Part shown: positions 53,420 to 63,041 of the stretch, one piece after another | How the letters are laid out: the number at the start of each line of letters is the position of its first letter | Position numbering within the stretch: position 1 is the stretch's first letter | Assembly (NCBI GenBank): GCA_903892355.1 | Contig: CAITIE010000019.1 | Coordinates: 1 to 64,000 of the forward strand | Direction of reading: 5' to 3' | Length of the DNA: 64,000 nucleotides | Source of the DNA: an uncultured Pirellula sp. | Lineage (GTDB): Bacteria > Planctomycetota > Planctomycetia > Pirellulales > Pirellulaceae | Notes under the pieces: model-generated | What the model was told of the DNA's origin: nothing | What the model saw: only the letters and a program-made list of their open reading frames with translations | Database searches by the model: none | Translations under genes and position numbers: made by a program

Positions 53420-53456
53420 GGGTGGGCCGTGATCGTCAGGGTGGGCCGTGATCGTC
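53420..53456. repeat. Direct repeat of an 18-bp unit between convergent genes
   Basis: GGGTGGGCCGTGATCGTC occurs at 53420-53437 and 53439-53456, one base apart. It fills most of the gap between two converging stop codons. Confidence 0.85.
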
Positions 53457-53459
53457 GAA

Positions 53460-54785
53460 TCATTCAAGGAAGCAGACTGGCCAGCGAGAGAGCGGTGCCA
53501 GTTGCATCGCGGTGGGCAGGTTGGGTGTAAAGACGAATGCCTCCGAGAAACGGATCGAGTGGAGACGTAGATCGCCGGCAACCCGCCACTCCCGCTCTTC
53601 CGTCCAGTCTCGATCACCCAAACGGCTCGTTTCAGGTTGTGCAAATGGCAGTTCGTCGGGGGATAGTCTTCGGATAACGTTCTCTCGAAGGTAGGTTACG
53701 GGTCTTGCTCCAAGGTCCATCATTCGTTGAGTACGAATTGCGATCCCAAAGGGCTCCCAGTCCCATCTGCTCAAATGCGGTTGGAAGGCCCGACGGCTGA
53801 GGAGCTCACCTAAGGGGCACGCAGACCAGCAGCTCGTGGCGAGTTCGCCGCGTTTGAGATGGTTCGTGGCGGTGATGCGTTGCTGGGTTAGGATACGAGC
53901 GAGTGTGTTCTCCGGGGGCGACTGTTCAATCAGTTCCAACCTCAAGGCTTCGTCGAGAAATCCAGCGAACGATTGATCCGGCCAAGGGCCTTGTCTGGAA
54001 CGCGTGCAGTGAATGAGATAGGCATCGGATTCCATAAAATGCGACGGCGCTTTCAGAACAGGAGCGAGCGTCGCGGGTTGCGCTCTGCGATGGCAACCCC
54101 ATGGCGAGGTGAAACACTCGCAAACATCCTCTGTCCCTTCGTCATGAAACATCCATAGTATCGCACCTGCCTCGGAGAGCTTTTGTTCTGTTGTTCGTTG
54201 TGAATTAGCTGGAGCTGGGTGCATCGCGACCCACGTGGACCCTGGTGCGATATTCGATTCAGAAATCCTCGCTTCCACGATCCTCAAGAGCTTTCCCTTG
54301 GGACGGATATAGATGGCGATCGAAACATCTGAGAGAAACGCGACTGCTCGATCGCTGACTGGTGTTTTCTTCAGAGACATGTCGCTGGTGTCTCGATGCG
54401 ACTGGAAACGAATCATCCGCCCAAGGCTGTTGCTGATTACGGATTGTTTCTCGTGCGATTCCTTAGCACGGATTTCAACATAGCGTACGGATAACCGGGT
54501 ACAAGCATGCCTGATTGCCTCGGCAGACGGAGAGTCGGCAGCGAAGAGGATTCGGGCATTTCGGGCCTTGGCAATTCTCAACGCAGCTTGAAGGCGACGT
54601 TGCCACCATGCGTTGGCAAATTGATTACGACTCGAGTGCGAAGAAAGGATTCCAACCATTGGCTCTTTGGCGAGTTCTCCTAGATCGGAATTGAAGTCAA
54701 TAGAGCCAAACCACCGCTCGACGCTCGAGGGAGAGCGGCACTGCAGCAATGAAGCAAGATCGTAAAAAGGTTCAGCGATTGGCAT
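53460..54785 (-). CDS. Unknown protein with C-terminal G-A-R-P-V-x-Y / E-R-E-W-R motifs
   Basis: A 441-residue protein without a signal or membrane helix. Residues 35-110 may be a Rossmann-like segment (A-K-A-R-N-A-R-I-L-F-A-A-D-S-P-S-A-E-A-I). The last third contains F-G-I-A-I-R, then G-A-R-P-V-T-Y, then W-T-E-E-R-E-W-R-V-A-G-D-L near residues 395-407. I have seen the combination of a G-A-R-P-V-x-Y and an E-R-E-W-R-x-x-G-D-L element in uncharacterised bacterial proteins, some in defence settings, but cannot name a family. It is divergent from the MoxR gene; no defence partner is present. Confidence 0.72.
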   Translation of the reverse strand: MPIAEPFYDLASLLQCRSPSSVERWFGSIDFNSDLGELAKEPMVGILSSHSSRNQFANAWWQRRLQAALRIAKARNARILFAADSPSAEAIRHACTRLSVRYVEIRAKESHEKQSVISNSLGRMIRFQSHRDTSDMSLKKTPVSDRAVAFLSDVSIAIYIRPKGKLLRIVEARISESNIAPGSTWVAMHPAPANSQRTTEQKLSEAGAILWMFHDEGTEDVCECFTSPWGCHRRAQPATLAPVLKAPSHFMESDAYLIHCTRSRQGPWPDQSFAGFLDEALRLELIEQSPPENTLARILTQQRITATNHLKRGELATSCWSACPLGELLSRRAFQPHLSRWDWEPFGIAIRTQRMMDLGARPVTYLRENVIRRLSPDELPFAQPETSRLGDRDWTEEREWRVAGDLRLHSIRFSEAFVFTPNLPTAMQLAPLSRWPVCFLE

Positions 54786-55108
54786 ATTGGTTCGAGGATC
54801 GCATCGTAATCGTCGAGTCGTGAAGATGGTCCAAGGTTCTGCTGGAACGGGTGCGCCACATGCGCGGGAATCTGCTGAGCAGATACTGCGTTCGTCCCCT
54901 AATTTACCGCGTTGCCGACGTTAAAGTGCAACTGTCGCGAGTGGCCAGCAGGGGTGAATTAAGGGAATTTGGGTAGGCAATTGAATGGGAAATTCAGTGG
55001 AATTGATCGCTCGTGGCAAGTTGGTGTTACCCACCAAGAGGGAGAAATGTTTTACAATCAGGGCTCTAGATCAATTAGTTCATCAACTATCAGGATTGTT
55101 GGAAAGCG
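54786..55108. other. Divergent intergenic region before the MoxR gene
   Basis: 323 bases without a gene. It should contain promoters for the orphan gene on the left and the moxR operon on the right. G-G-A-A-A-G just before the ATG at 55109 is the ribosome site. I see no clear inverted repeat or operator. Confidence 0.45.
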
Positions 55109-56125
55109 ATGAGTGAAAGTACTGCGGATTCCGGTTCGCCTTCAGAGATCGTTGAACCCCGGGCATCGTACGAACGCAGTGCGAGGCAACTTTATGATGC
55201 CGCGGTTGCTGAGGTTAGCAAAGTTTTCGTTGGGCAAGACGAGTTGGTGACCACTGCTTTGGTTTCCCTCTTTTCGGGGGGGCACATTTTGATTGAAGGA
55301 GTTCCGGGGCTTGGGAAAACCTTGTTCGTCCGGACGCTTGGAAGGGTCTTGGGTTGCCAGTTTGGGCGTATACAGTTTACGGCAGACTTGATGCCATCCG
55401 ACGTGACCGGAGCTCCGATCTTCGATATGAAGACTCAAGATTTCAGGTTCCGTCCGGGGCCAGTTTTCACCCAATTGCTTCTTGCGGACGAGATCAACCG
55501 ATCGCCCGCCAAGACGCACGCAGCGCTGCTGGAGATTATGCAGGAGTCACGAGTCACGATCGATGGTGTTAGTTATGTCGTTCCTAAGCCGTTTCTAGTC
55601 TTGGCGACCCAAAATCCTTTGGAAAGCGAAGGGACTTACTCCCTTCCCGAAGCGCAGCTTGACCGCTTCATGTTCAAGGCGGTCGTTTCTTATCCGGGAG
55701 AAGAAGAGGAAGCGAGGGTTTTGGATTTGCACTCCCGCCAAGTCGACATCGCTAAGGTTTTAGAACGTGAAGTCGCACAAGTTACCAACGCGGAGGAGAT
55801 CCTGCGTACGATTTCCTCGAACAGCGCTATACGTGTCGAACCGAAACTTCTCAACTACATCAATCGAATTGTTCGAGCCACCCGTGGTTGGCCAACGTTT
55901 TATATGGGGGCATCCCCGCGTGCCGGAATTGCTCTGGTTCAGGGAGCTAGAACTCTCGCCGCCTTTCGTGGTCGTGATTTCGCCGTCCCCGATGATGTGG
56001 TTTCAATCGCACTTCCGACGCTGCGGCATCGGGTCGTTTTGAATGCAGAGGCGGAAGTTGAAGGTACGAAAATCGACACTGAATTGACGACGTTACTGCG
56101 TAGCATTGAAGTTCCACGGTTGTAA
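55109..56125 (+). CDS. MoxR-family AAA+ ATPase
   Basis: A 338-residue ATPase. Walker A is E-G-V-P-G-L-G-K-T (about 62-70), Walker B is L-L-A-D-E-I-N-R-S (about 130), and A-T-Q-N-P-L-E-S-E-G-T-Y-S-L-P-E-A-Q-L-D-R-F is the sensor-1/arginine-finger region of the MoxR group. MoxR ATPases act as chaperones for assembling or activating metal-binding or von Willebrand-domain proteins. The DUF58 gene follows after five bases, the classic MoxR partner, so both are in one operon. Confidence 0.95.
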   Translation: MSESTADSGSPSEIVEPRASYERSARQLYDAAVAEVSKVFVGQDELVTTALVSLFSGGHILIEGVPGLGKTLFVRTLGRVLGCQFGRIQFTADLMPSDVTGAPIFDMKTQDFRFRPGPVFTQLLLADEINRSPAKTHAALLEIMQESRVTIDGVSYVVPKPFLVLATQNPLESEGTYSLPEAQLDRFMFKAVVSYPGEEEEARVLDLHSRQVDIAKVLEREVAQVTNAEEILRTISSNSAIRVEPKLLNYINRIVRATRGWPTFYMGASPRAGIALVQGARTLAAFRGRDFAVPDDVVSIALPTLRHRVVLNAEAEVEGTKIDTELTTLLRSIEVPRL

Positions 56126-56130
56126 TCATC

Positions 56131-57612
56131 ATGCCCCGTTTCGATGCCGTCGGGTCGTATTTGTTTTGGGTCCCTTGGTTGGGATTGATCCTAGTCATCT
56201 CGCCAATCGTTGTGATCGCGTTTGGCTGGAGGATCTTCCCGAACAAGCGCTGGTTATGGTTGATGTTGCCATTGACACTGTTGTCAGTAGTCATGATTGC
56301 TGCTCCCGCGCTCTTGGGTGCGATGTATCCCGATTCAGAATCGGGATGGATTAAGGGGCTCACCAAGTCGGTCCGTGGCTTTGTTGACGTGCTCGTCTTG
56401 ATGGATCTATCCGCGGCTGCTCTGGTTTTTGCTGATTTTCTGACGATCGTCGGCCGGACCAATTTGCGGGTGGAGAGACGAATGTTACGGAGTGCGTCGT
56501 TGGGTGGATCTCATGAGATCACGCTGAGTGTCGAGAATCGAAGCGAACGCGAATATACCTTGGAGGTACGTGACGATTTCCCCGAAGGGATGATTGCAGA
56601 GCCCGACGTGCATACATTGGGCTTGGGTGGTCGTAAGCGAGCAGAGCTAACGTATCAATTGCGACCTCAGCGGCGGGGTGTATTTCGTTTTGAAAATGTC
56701 TATTTCCTCTTGCGTAGTCGATTGGGATTTTGGCATCGCTTCACGCAGCGCGAATGTCCGGGAGAACTACTGGTCTATCCAAATATGCAGCAGTTGGCCG
56801 AGTATGCATTGTTAGCAAAGACGAACCGGCTGAGTCTTATTGGAGTTCGGAGAACTCGAAAGGCTGGGCAGGATAGCAACTTCGAGCGACTGCGCGATTA
56901 CAGCACCGATGACAATTACAAGCATATCGACTGGCGTGCAACGGCTCGACGAAGTCGTTTGACGGTGAAGCAATTCCAGCAGGATCAAAGTCAACGGATT
57001 GTCTTTTTGCTTGATAGCGGTCGATTGATGACCAACGAGTATCAGGGATTGAGTCTCCTCGATTATGCTATGAACTCAATATTGATGTTAAGTTATGTAG
57101 CGCTGCATCAAGGGGACTCCGTTGGGTTGATGTGTTTTTCCGACCACGTGGAGAAATACGTGCCATTGAAAGGTGGCCCTAACCAAATGAATCGAATTCT
57201 TCATGGGTTATTCGACCGCTTTCCCAACATGAAGCAGTCGAACTATGACGAAGCGTTTTTGTATTTTTCGAGGCATTGCAGGCGTCGGACGATGGTGGTT
57301 CTGATCACGAACGTGATCGATGACGTGACTGCTTCCCAAGTGACCGGATATTTGTCAACTCTAAGTCGACGGCACTTGCCAGTCTTGGTGTTGCTTCGCG
57401 ATCGACGTGTTTTTGAAGCCGCAGACAATCCTGCTTTGGATGAGTCGACCTTGTATCGGAGTGCCGCCGCAGCGCAGTTGCTTCTATGGCGGAGTGAAGT
57501 GTTGCGAAAAGTTAGTGATTGTGGGGGACTCGTGATCGATGCTTTCCCTGATCAACTCACAGCGCCCTTGGTGAACCAGTATCTTGAGGTGAAGGCAAAG
57601 CATCTTCTTTAG
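56131..57612 (+). CDS. DUF58 domain protein (MoxR partner)
   Basis: A 493-residue protein with two or three membrane helices in residues 10-115 (W-V-P-W-L-G-L-I-L-V-I-S; W-L-M-L-P-L-T-L-L-S; V-L-V-L-M-D-L). A beta-rich segment (120-215) is followed by the DUF58 core: R-L-R-D-Y-S-T-D-D-N-Y-K-H-I-D-W-R-A-T-A-R, whose usual G-D-D is S-T-D-D here. It is then followed by a von Willebrand-like part (V-F-L-L-D-S-G-R-L-M, a D-x-S-x-S position that is not canonical for metal binding). Its function is unknown beyond association with MoxR. It starts five bases after moxR and is followed after 22 bases by the dehydrogenase. Confidence 0.94.
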   Translation: MPRFDAVGSYLFWVPWLGLILVISPIVVIAFGWRIFPNKRWLWLMLPLTLLSVVMIAAPALLGAMYPDSESGWIKGLTKSVRGFVDVLVLMDLSAAALVFADFLTIVGRTNLRVERRMLRSASLGGSHEITLSVENRSEREYTLEVRDDFPEGMIAEPDVHTLGLGGRKRAELTYQLRPQRRGVFRFENVYFLLRSRLGFWHRFTQRECPGELLVYPNMQQLAEYALLAKTNRLSLIGVRRTRKAGQDSNFERLRDYSTDDNYKHIDWRATARRSRLTVKQFQQDQSQRIVFLLDSGRLMTNEYQGLSLLDYAMNSILMLSYVALHQGDSVGLMCFSDHVEKYVPLKGGPNQMNRILHGLFDRFPNMKQSNYDEAFLYFSRHCRRRTMVVLITNVIDDVTASQVTGYLSTLSRRHLPVLVLLRDRRVFEAADNPALDESTLYRSAAAAQLLLWRSEVLRKVSDCGGLVIDAFPDQLTAPLVNQYLEVKAKHLL

Positions 57613-57634
57613 CTCGGAGAGGTAATAGGCGGTT

Positions 57635-58606
57635 ATGGGTAAGGTATTTGTGACGCGAAGCATCCCGCAAGACGGAATTTCCATGCTTCAATCGCGGTTT
57701 GAGGTGGAGGTTTGGGATGGGTGCGACCCGCCGCCGAGGGATGTTTTGTTGGCGAAGATCTCTGGTTGTTCGGGGGTGTTGACGATGTTGAGCGATCGCG
57801 TGGACAACGCGTTTCTCGATGCCGCAGGGTCAGTGTTAAAGGGTGTTGCGAATTTTGCCGTGGGCTTCAACAACATCGATGTCGATGCAGCAACAGAGCG
57901 GGGAGTAGCCATCGGTAATACGCCTGGGGTGCTGACCGATGCAACCGCCGACACTGCCGTCGGCCTGATGATTGCAGCGGGGCGATGCTTCTTGCCAGCG
58001 GTTCGAAACGTGTCTGAGCTTCAATGGCGGAATTGGGAACCCATGATGTTTCTGGGCCAAGAGTTTCGCGGGAAGACTCTCGGTATCGTTGGGATGGGAC
58101 GGATCGGGAGTGCCGTTGCGGAGCGTCTCCATTTCGGTTGGGGGATGAAAGTTATTTACACTTCCCGCACCGACAAAGAGGAGGTGGGCCAGCGTCTCGC
58201 CGCCAAGCGTGTGGATCTCGAGACGCTGCTCCAAGAAAGCGATGTGATCAGTTTGCACACTAGTCTGCAAAAAGATACGCGAGGATTAATCGGACGCGCT
58301 CAGTTTGGCTTGATGAAGCCCAACGCAATTTTGATCAATACGGCGAGGGGCGAGATCATCGATCAAGATGCATTGGTTGACGCGCTGAAGTCTCGACGCT
58401 TGTTCGCAGCAGGATTGGATGTTACCGATCCGGAGCCTTTGCCGAGCGATTCGCCCCTTCGAGAACTTGACTCGTGCATTATCCTCCCGCACATTGGTTC
58501 AGCGACATTCCAAGCCAGATCGAGAATGTCGATCATGGCTGCTGAGAATTTGATAGCAGCGATCGGTGGATCACCTATGCCGTACGGGTTGAACCGTGTG
58601 AGCTAA
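57635..58606 (+). CDS. D-2-hydroxyacid dehydrogenase (glyoxylate/hydroxypyruvate reductase type)
   Basis: A 323-residue NAD(P)H enzyme. The nucleotide-binding loop is G-I-V-G-M-G-R-I-G-S-A-V-A, ending at strand R in Y-T-S-R; the lack of an acidic residue there suggests NADPH preference. Catalytic residues are in N-T-A-R-G-E-I-I-D (Arg), D-V-T-D-P-E-P-L-P (Glu) and L-P-H-I-G-S-A-T (His). The substrate loop G-V-A-N-F-A-V-G-F-N-N-I-D resembles glyoxylate/hydroxypyruvate reductases. It follows the DUF58 gene by 22 bases. The reaction in vivo is probably glyoxylate/glycerate metabolism. Confidence 0.92.
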   Translation: MGKVFVTRSIPQDGISMLQSRFEVEVWDGCDPPPRDVLLAKISGCSGVLTMLSDRVDNAFLDAAGSVLKGVANFAVGFNNIDVDAATERGVAIGNTPGVLTDATADTAVGLMIAAGRCFLPAVRNVSELQWRNWEPMMFLGQEFRGKTLGIVGMGRIGSAVAERLHFGWGMKVIYTSRTDKEEVGQRLAAKRVDLETLLQESDVISLHTSLQKDTRGLIGRAQFGLMKPNAILINTARGEIIDQDALVDALKSRRLFAAGLDVTDPEPLPSDSPLRELDSCIILPHIGSATFQARSRMSIMAAENLIAAIGGSPMPYGLNRVS

Positions 58607-58630
58607 GAGCCGTATTTTTGGGAGCGTTGA

Positions 58631-59710
58631 TTACAGGACCGGGAGGGCGGCAGAGGCAGGACCTTTGGCAGCAATTTGGTCGGTAATGGATCGGACCAAG
58701 GCTCGACAAACATCCTCGAAGGGTTTTGAGATTGTCGGGTTCTTCAGTGCGTCCGCCAGCTTTCCTTCGTCTGCTTCGCTTCGAAGTGGTATTTGGATCG
58801 GGACTTCGCCGAGGAATGGAACACCGAGTTCAATTGCTTTTTGCCGTGCTCCACCCTTGCCAAAAATATTGAAGGTTTTTCCCGATTCGGGATCGGTGAA
58901 GCCACTCATGTTTTCGACGATACCAAGAATGGGAACCTTTGTTTTTTCGAACATGGAAATGGCTTTGCTGGCATCCAGCAGGGCAACTTCTTGGGGAGTG
59001 CAAACAATTACTGCTCCCGCCAAGGGGAGCAGTTGCGAGAGCGTCAACGCCACATCGCCAGTTCCTGGGGGCATGTCGATGATCAAGTAGTCTAATTCGC
59101 CCCAGTTTGTATCTTTGAGAAACTGAGAGATGGAACCATGGAGCATCGGTCCTCGCCAGACGACAGCTTGATCGCGTCCGATCAAAAAGCCCATCGACAT
59201 CACCGGCATGGTTCCGCATGGAATCGGTTGAATTTTGTTGTCGAGAATCTCTGGGCGTCCTTCCAAGCCGAGCATGTGAGGGATGCTGGGTCCATAAACA
59301 TCGGCGTCGAGCAGGCCGACTTTGGCGCCAAGGGATTGCAGTGTGAGGGCGATTGATGCGGCTAACGTACTTTTTCCCACCCCGCCTTTGCCAGCCGCAA
59401 CCGCGATAACTGCTTTGGCCTTCAGACCGATTTGACCGATGGGAGTTGCCGGGCGGTAAAGGGTATCTGTGGTAACCGTTACTCCCTTCAATCCCGGCAC
59501 GCTTGCGAGCAAATGGTCCCGTAACTTATCCGCGATCTCTTGCCCGATCGGTTGCACCATGCTCGTAAGGCTCAACCGGCATTTTGCTTCCCCACCCGTC
59601 AAAACCCAATCTGTGACTTGTCCGGTTTTCGACAAGGCCTTTTGTGATTCAGGGTCTTTGAACGAATCGAGAGAGGACTGGAGTCGTTGGTGGATTTCGG
59701 TATCGGTCAT
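58631..59710 (-). CDS. Mrp/NBP35-family P-loop protein (ApbC-like iron-sulfur carrier) without CxxC
   Basis: A 359-residue protein. An N-terminal MIP18-like (DUF59) domain of about 95 residues is followed by the ParA-type P-loop domain: A-A-G-K-G-G-V-G-K-S-T-L-A (deviant Walker A), D-A-D-V-Y-G-P-S-I-P-H-M-L-G, and D-M-P-P-G-T-G-D. In other ApbC/Mrp proteins a C-x-x-C pair near the end bridges a 4Fe-4S cluster; here the equivalent stretch (E-N-M-S-G-F-T-D-P-E-S-G-K-T-F) lacks both Cys. Thus cluster transfer, if it occurs, needs other ligands. It lies 15 bases downstream of the DapL-like gene on the same strand. Confidence 0.93.
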   Translation of the reverse strand: MTDTEIHQRLQSSLDSFKDPESQKALSKTGQVTDWVLTGGEAKCRLSLTSMVQPIGQEIADKLRDHLLASVPGLKGVTVTTDTLYRPATPIGQIGLKAKAVIAVAAGKGGVGKSTLAASIALTLQSLGAKVGLLDADVYGPSIPHMLGLEGRPEILDNKIQPIPCGTMPVMSMGFLIGRDQAVVWRGPMLHGSISQFLKDTNWGELDYLIIDMPPGTGDVALTLSQLLPLAGAVIVCTPQEVALLDASKAISMFEKTKVPILGIVENMSGFTDPESGKTFNIFGKGGARQKAIELGVPFLGEVPIQIPLRSEADEGKLADALKNPTISKPFEDVCRALVRSITDQIAAKGPASAALPVL

Positions 59711-59724
59711 GGGATTTACGTTGG

Positions 59725-60993
59725 TTAAAAAACGAGGTTCAAGCCGCGGATTCGTTGGAGGGTTTCCGCCATAAGAGCGTCCTCTGCTGCTTCATCCTCT
59801 GCTTCGTAAGTCACAGAGAATCGCAGGCAGTTACCCGCATCATCCCACGGAACGATAACGATCGAGTGCTGCGTGATGAAGTATTGCGACGCTTCCTCAG
59901 CGTTGGCGAATTGCGGCCCACCGGCAACACCTTTGGGTGCCGATGTGTAGAGGAAGTAGCTACCTCCTGGAACATCGCACGTGAATCCGCATTGGCGGAG
60001 TGTCGAAACCAATTTCTCAAGACGCCGCTTGTATTTTGCGTTGATACGTGCGGGGATTTCCGGGGAGTCCAGGGCGCTGATGGCCGCTCGCTGGATCGCG
60101 CCGAATTGGCCGCTATCGCAGTTGTCTTTGACATCCGAAAAGGCTTGAACGATTCGTTGGTTGCCACAAACCCAACCGATTCTCCAACCGATCATGTCAA
60201 AGCCTTTGCTCATCGAGTGAACTTCCACTCCGACATCCATCGCGCCGGGGATTTGAAGGAAGCTCAGCGGCTGACCCGTGAAGGTGAGCAAGATATGGGC
60301 GGCATCTTGAACCACGATGAATTTATGTTTCATTGCGAGTTCGATGATACTCTCGTAAAACTCTCGAGTGGCCACTTGACCCGTCGGGCTGTTGGGATAG
60401 TTGACGACCAGCATCTTGGTCTTTTCCCAAACATCGCTGGTGACTTTAGAAAAGTCTGGGAAGAAGTGATTTTCCGCGAGGAGAGGAAGACGGTAGACCG
60501 TTCCGCCGTAGTAGCGGGTGTGCGTTCCCGCGACGGGATAACCTGGAACGGTCATCATGGTCACGTCGCCGGGGTTGATAAAGCAGGCGGGGAGCATCGA
60601 TAAGGCGGTTTTGCTCCCGATACAATGATTGACCTGAGTGGCGGGATCCAAGTTGACGCCAAACTGTCGCTTCATAAACCTTGCGGCGGCTTGTTTGAAC
60701 TCCACCGGTCCATTGTCCATGTAACCGCGATTCTCGGGGCGGTTAGCTTGAACCTGCAGTTCGGCCCGTACCTTCACGTCCGCCATGGAGTCGTTTTCAC
60801 CGATGCCGAAGTCGAGCAGCAATCGGTCCGGGTAGTCCGCGAGCGCCTTTCGTTTCGCCCTTTTGATTTTCTCGAACTTGTAAATCTCGTTGGCTTTGCC
60901 GTAATGCGCTCCCCCGATCCGATCGGCGAACAGTTCTTGGAAGTAAGGGTCTTCGGAGGCGGTGGTTGCTGGTTTTGGTGCGACGGCTGACAT
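59725..60993 (-). CDS. dapL: LL-diaminopimelate aminotransferase-like enzyme
   Basis: A 422-residue PLP aminotransferase from ATG 60993 (a longer frame at 61065 is rejected). DapL converts tetrahydrodipicolinate directly to LL-diaminopimelate in lysine and peptidoglycan-precursor synthesis. Motifs include I-G-E-N-D, N-Y-P-N-S-P-T-G (substrate), V-Q-D-A-A-H (cofactor Asp), S-M-S-K-G-F-D-M-I-G-W-R-I-G-W with the Schiff-base Lys, and L-R-F-S-V-T-Y near the end. Class I aminotransferases with other substrates cannot be excluded. Aspartate-semialdehyde dehydrogenase in the same window supports the lysine role. Confidence 0.85.
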   Translation of the reverse strand: MSAVAPKPATTASEDPYFQELFADRIGGAHYGKANEIYKFEKIKRAKRKALADYPDRLLLDFGIGENDSMADVKVRAELQVQANRPENRGYMDNGPVEFKQAAARFMKRQFGVNLDPATQVNHCIGSKTALSMLPACFINPGDVTMMTVPGYPVAGTHTRYYGGTVYRLPLLAENHFFPDFSKVTSDVWEKTKMLVVNYPNSPTGQVATREFYESIIELAMKHKFIVVQDAAHILLTFTGQPLSFLQIPGAMDVGVEVHSMSKGFDMIGWRIGWVCGNQRIVQAFSDVKDNCDSGQFGAIQRAAISALDSPEIPARINAKYKRRLEKLVSTLRQCGFTCDVPGGSYFLYTSAPKGVAGGPQFANAEEASQYFITQHSIVIVPWDDAGNCLRFSVTYEAEDEAAEDALMAETLQRIRGLNLVF

Positions 60994-61160
60994 GATAGAT
61001 AAAGCGTAAAAGGTGATCGAAACGTGAGAGGAACAATCATAGAGCACTAACCGCAATTGTTCCATCCGAACTGGTTCCGTTTGTGGCCCCGTCCCTTCTT
61101 AACGTCTGGAGTTTTTCTCCCCGATATGATGCTGGTGCTCGATTTCCTGCCGGTGTTGTA

Positions 61161-63041
61161 CTATTCGGCGTTTTTTGGGTCTTCGGGATTGCTGAGGCGC
61201 TCGATAAGCCGGGGGACGTATTCGGCATACCGCGTAGGTAGATCCTTGGCCCAGGCCTTTTTGCGTTTTTCAGGTATTTCTCTCAGCGATTTTTGGTGCA
61301 TAGGATTCAAGGTGTCGGCATGGATTGCGTTGAGGGCGAGCATTCTCGCTCCCCACGTGGAATTATCGGCGATAGCGATTTGCACGAGAGCATCGTTCGC
61401 TTTGGTGGATTGCTCGAACGTGCCGAATTTGGCGAGGATCTCCAAGGCTGCGATTGCGACGATGTTTTCTTGATCTGCGCTGCTCGAAGTCACGGACGCT
61501 GGAATCGATGGTCTTCGCTTTTGCGACAATTGGGTTTGCAACGCGATCAATCCCCAGTAACGCTCAATAGGGTTCGAGGATGCCATCATCACGTCGGATC
61601 CTTCGATCGAATCAACGATGTCCCCGGACTTCCAACCCGCTTCAATGGCGGATGTCATGGAATTGGCGTTTTTTTGAAGGATCCAGTCTTCAGGAACACA
61701 GCCTGTGTCTTCATGCTCGAGCATCCACTGCTTCAGAGCGTTCGCTAATACTTTTTTGGGGGCTTGATGCGAAGGATCATTAGCAAGATTGTTGATTTGG
61801 TGCGGATCCACGGAGAGGTCATAAAACTCCTCCACATCTTTGGTTTCCCAAAACTTGGACTGGGCCTTATTGAGTCGTCCTTCGGTATAGGCTCGATACC
61901 AATCTTTGGTAGTCGGGGTCTGGAACATGTAGGCCAAGAAGGCGCCTTGTGGTCGGAATGGGAAAAAGTTTCGGATGTAGAGGTAGCGATGATCGCGCAT
62001 CGCTCGCGAGCAATCGACTCGTTCATCCATCCTGTCGCGAAACCCAACGAGCGTCGAGTGAGCTTGTGAGTCATCCCCAAAAAAGGATTCGCCATGCAGG
62101 TAGGATGGTCGGGTTGCACCGGCCAAATGCAATACCGTCGGTGTAAGATCGAGAAAGGAAACCAGTCTTTTCGTTACTGAATCCGCTTGATAGCTCGCTC
62201 CCAAGGTGGACTGAAATTTGGTTGGGATATGAACGAGCATGGGGACACGCAGTCCACTCTCGTATAGCCAACGCTTGGACCGTGGCATTCCACTTCCATG
62301 GTCCCCGAAGAAAAAAACGACGGTGGATTCGGTAAGATCATCGTCCTCCAATTGGTCAAGGATCTTTTGGAATTGTGAATCCATTTCGGTGATGCGGTCG
62401 TAGTACTGCGCCCAGTCGATTCGAACTTCGGGTGTATCGGGATGGTAGGGTGGTATAGGTACTGAATCGGTGGGATGGGTCGGCGTGTAGGGGCGTTTTC
62501 GAATTTGGCTTTCGTGCGTTACCTGAAGGTTGAACACCGAGAAGAATGGTTTGCCTTTCGGACGATTGCGCCAATGCGATTTCTGGCTAGAATCATCCCA
62601 CATCCCCGAACGCTTTCGAAAATTGTAGTCCTCTTTGGAGTTGTTGCTGCAGTAGTACCCAGCCTCATGGAGTTGTTCTGGGAGCGTCTTCGCGAAATCG
62701 GGAAGTGAAACCTCCGAACGCATGTGTTGAGCACCGAACGAGGGTGGGAAAAGACCCGTGATGATGGTCGTTCGGGCTGGGGCGCAAACAGGTGCATTCG
62801 ACCAACAATTCAAAAACCGCTGGCTCTTCTTCGAAAACGCGTCCAAATATGGGGTGCGGGAGTATTCGTCTCCGTAGCAGCCAAGCTGTGGCCCGGTATC
62901 CTCGCACGAGATCCAAAGGATATTGGGTTTTTCGGTTGCTTGGAGGTGTGCGTTTGACGTGATGCTATGGAAGAGTAACAGGAATGCGACCCACCGGATC
63001 CTCCGAGGAATGGCCGTACGGAGAGTTGCTGTCGATATCAT
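61161..63041 (-). CDS. Secreted sulfatase (formylglycine-dependent, S1 family)
   Basis: A 626-residue protein with a signal peptide to about residue 35. P-N-I-L-W-I-S-C-E-D at 39-48 holds the first metal ligands; the site motif C86-A-P-A-R90-T-T (C-x-P-x-R) marks the Cys that is converted to formylglycine. F-F-G-D-H-G-S-G holds the second metal pair. Y-E-S-G-L-R-V-P-M follows as in sulfatases. Such enzymes remove sulfate from algal polysaccharides. The C-terminal 150 residues are helical and repeat-like and not part of the core. Formylglycine-generating enzyme is not encoded in the window. Planctomycetes commonly carry many of these. Confidence 0.94.
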   Translation of the reverse strand: MISTATLRTAIPRRIRWVAFLLLFHSITSNAHLQATEKPNILWISCEDTGPQLGCYGDEYSRTPYLDAFSKKSQRFLNCWSNAPVCAPARTTIITGLFPPSFGAQHMRSEVSLPDFAKTLPEQLHEAGYYCSNNSKEDYNFRKRSGMWDDSSQKSHWRNRPKGKPFFSVFNLQVTHESQIRKRPYTPTHPTDSVPIPPYHPDTPEVRIDWAQYYDRITEMDSQFQKILDQLEDDDLTESTVVFFFGDHGSGMPRSKRWLYESGLRVPMLVHIPTKFQSTLGASYQADSVTKRLVSFLDLTPTVLHLAGATRPSYLHGESFFGDDSQAHSTLVGFRDRMDERVDCSRAMRDHRYLYIRNFFPFRPQGAFLAYMFQTPTTKDWYRAYTEGRLNKAQSKFWETKDVEEFYDLSVDPHQINNLANDPSHQAPKKVLANALKQWMLEHEDTGCVPEDWILQKNANSMTSAIEAGWKSGDIVDSIEGSDVMMASSNPIERYWGLIALQTQLSQKRRPSIPASVTSSSADQENIVAIAALEILAKFGTFEQSTKANDALVQIAIADNSTWGARMLALNAIHADTLNPMHQKSLREIPEKRKKAWAKDLPTRYAEYVPRLIERLSNPEDPKNAE

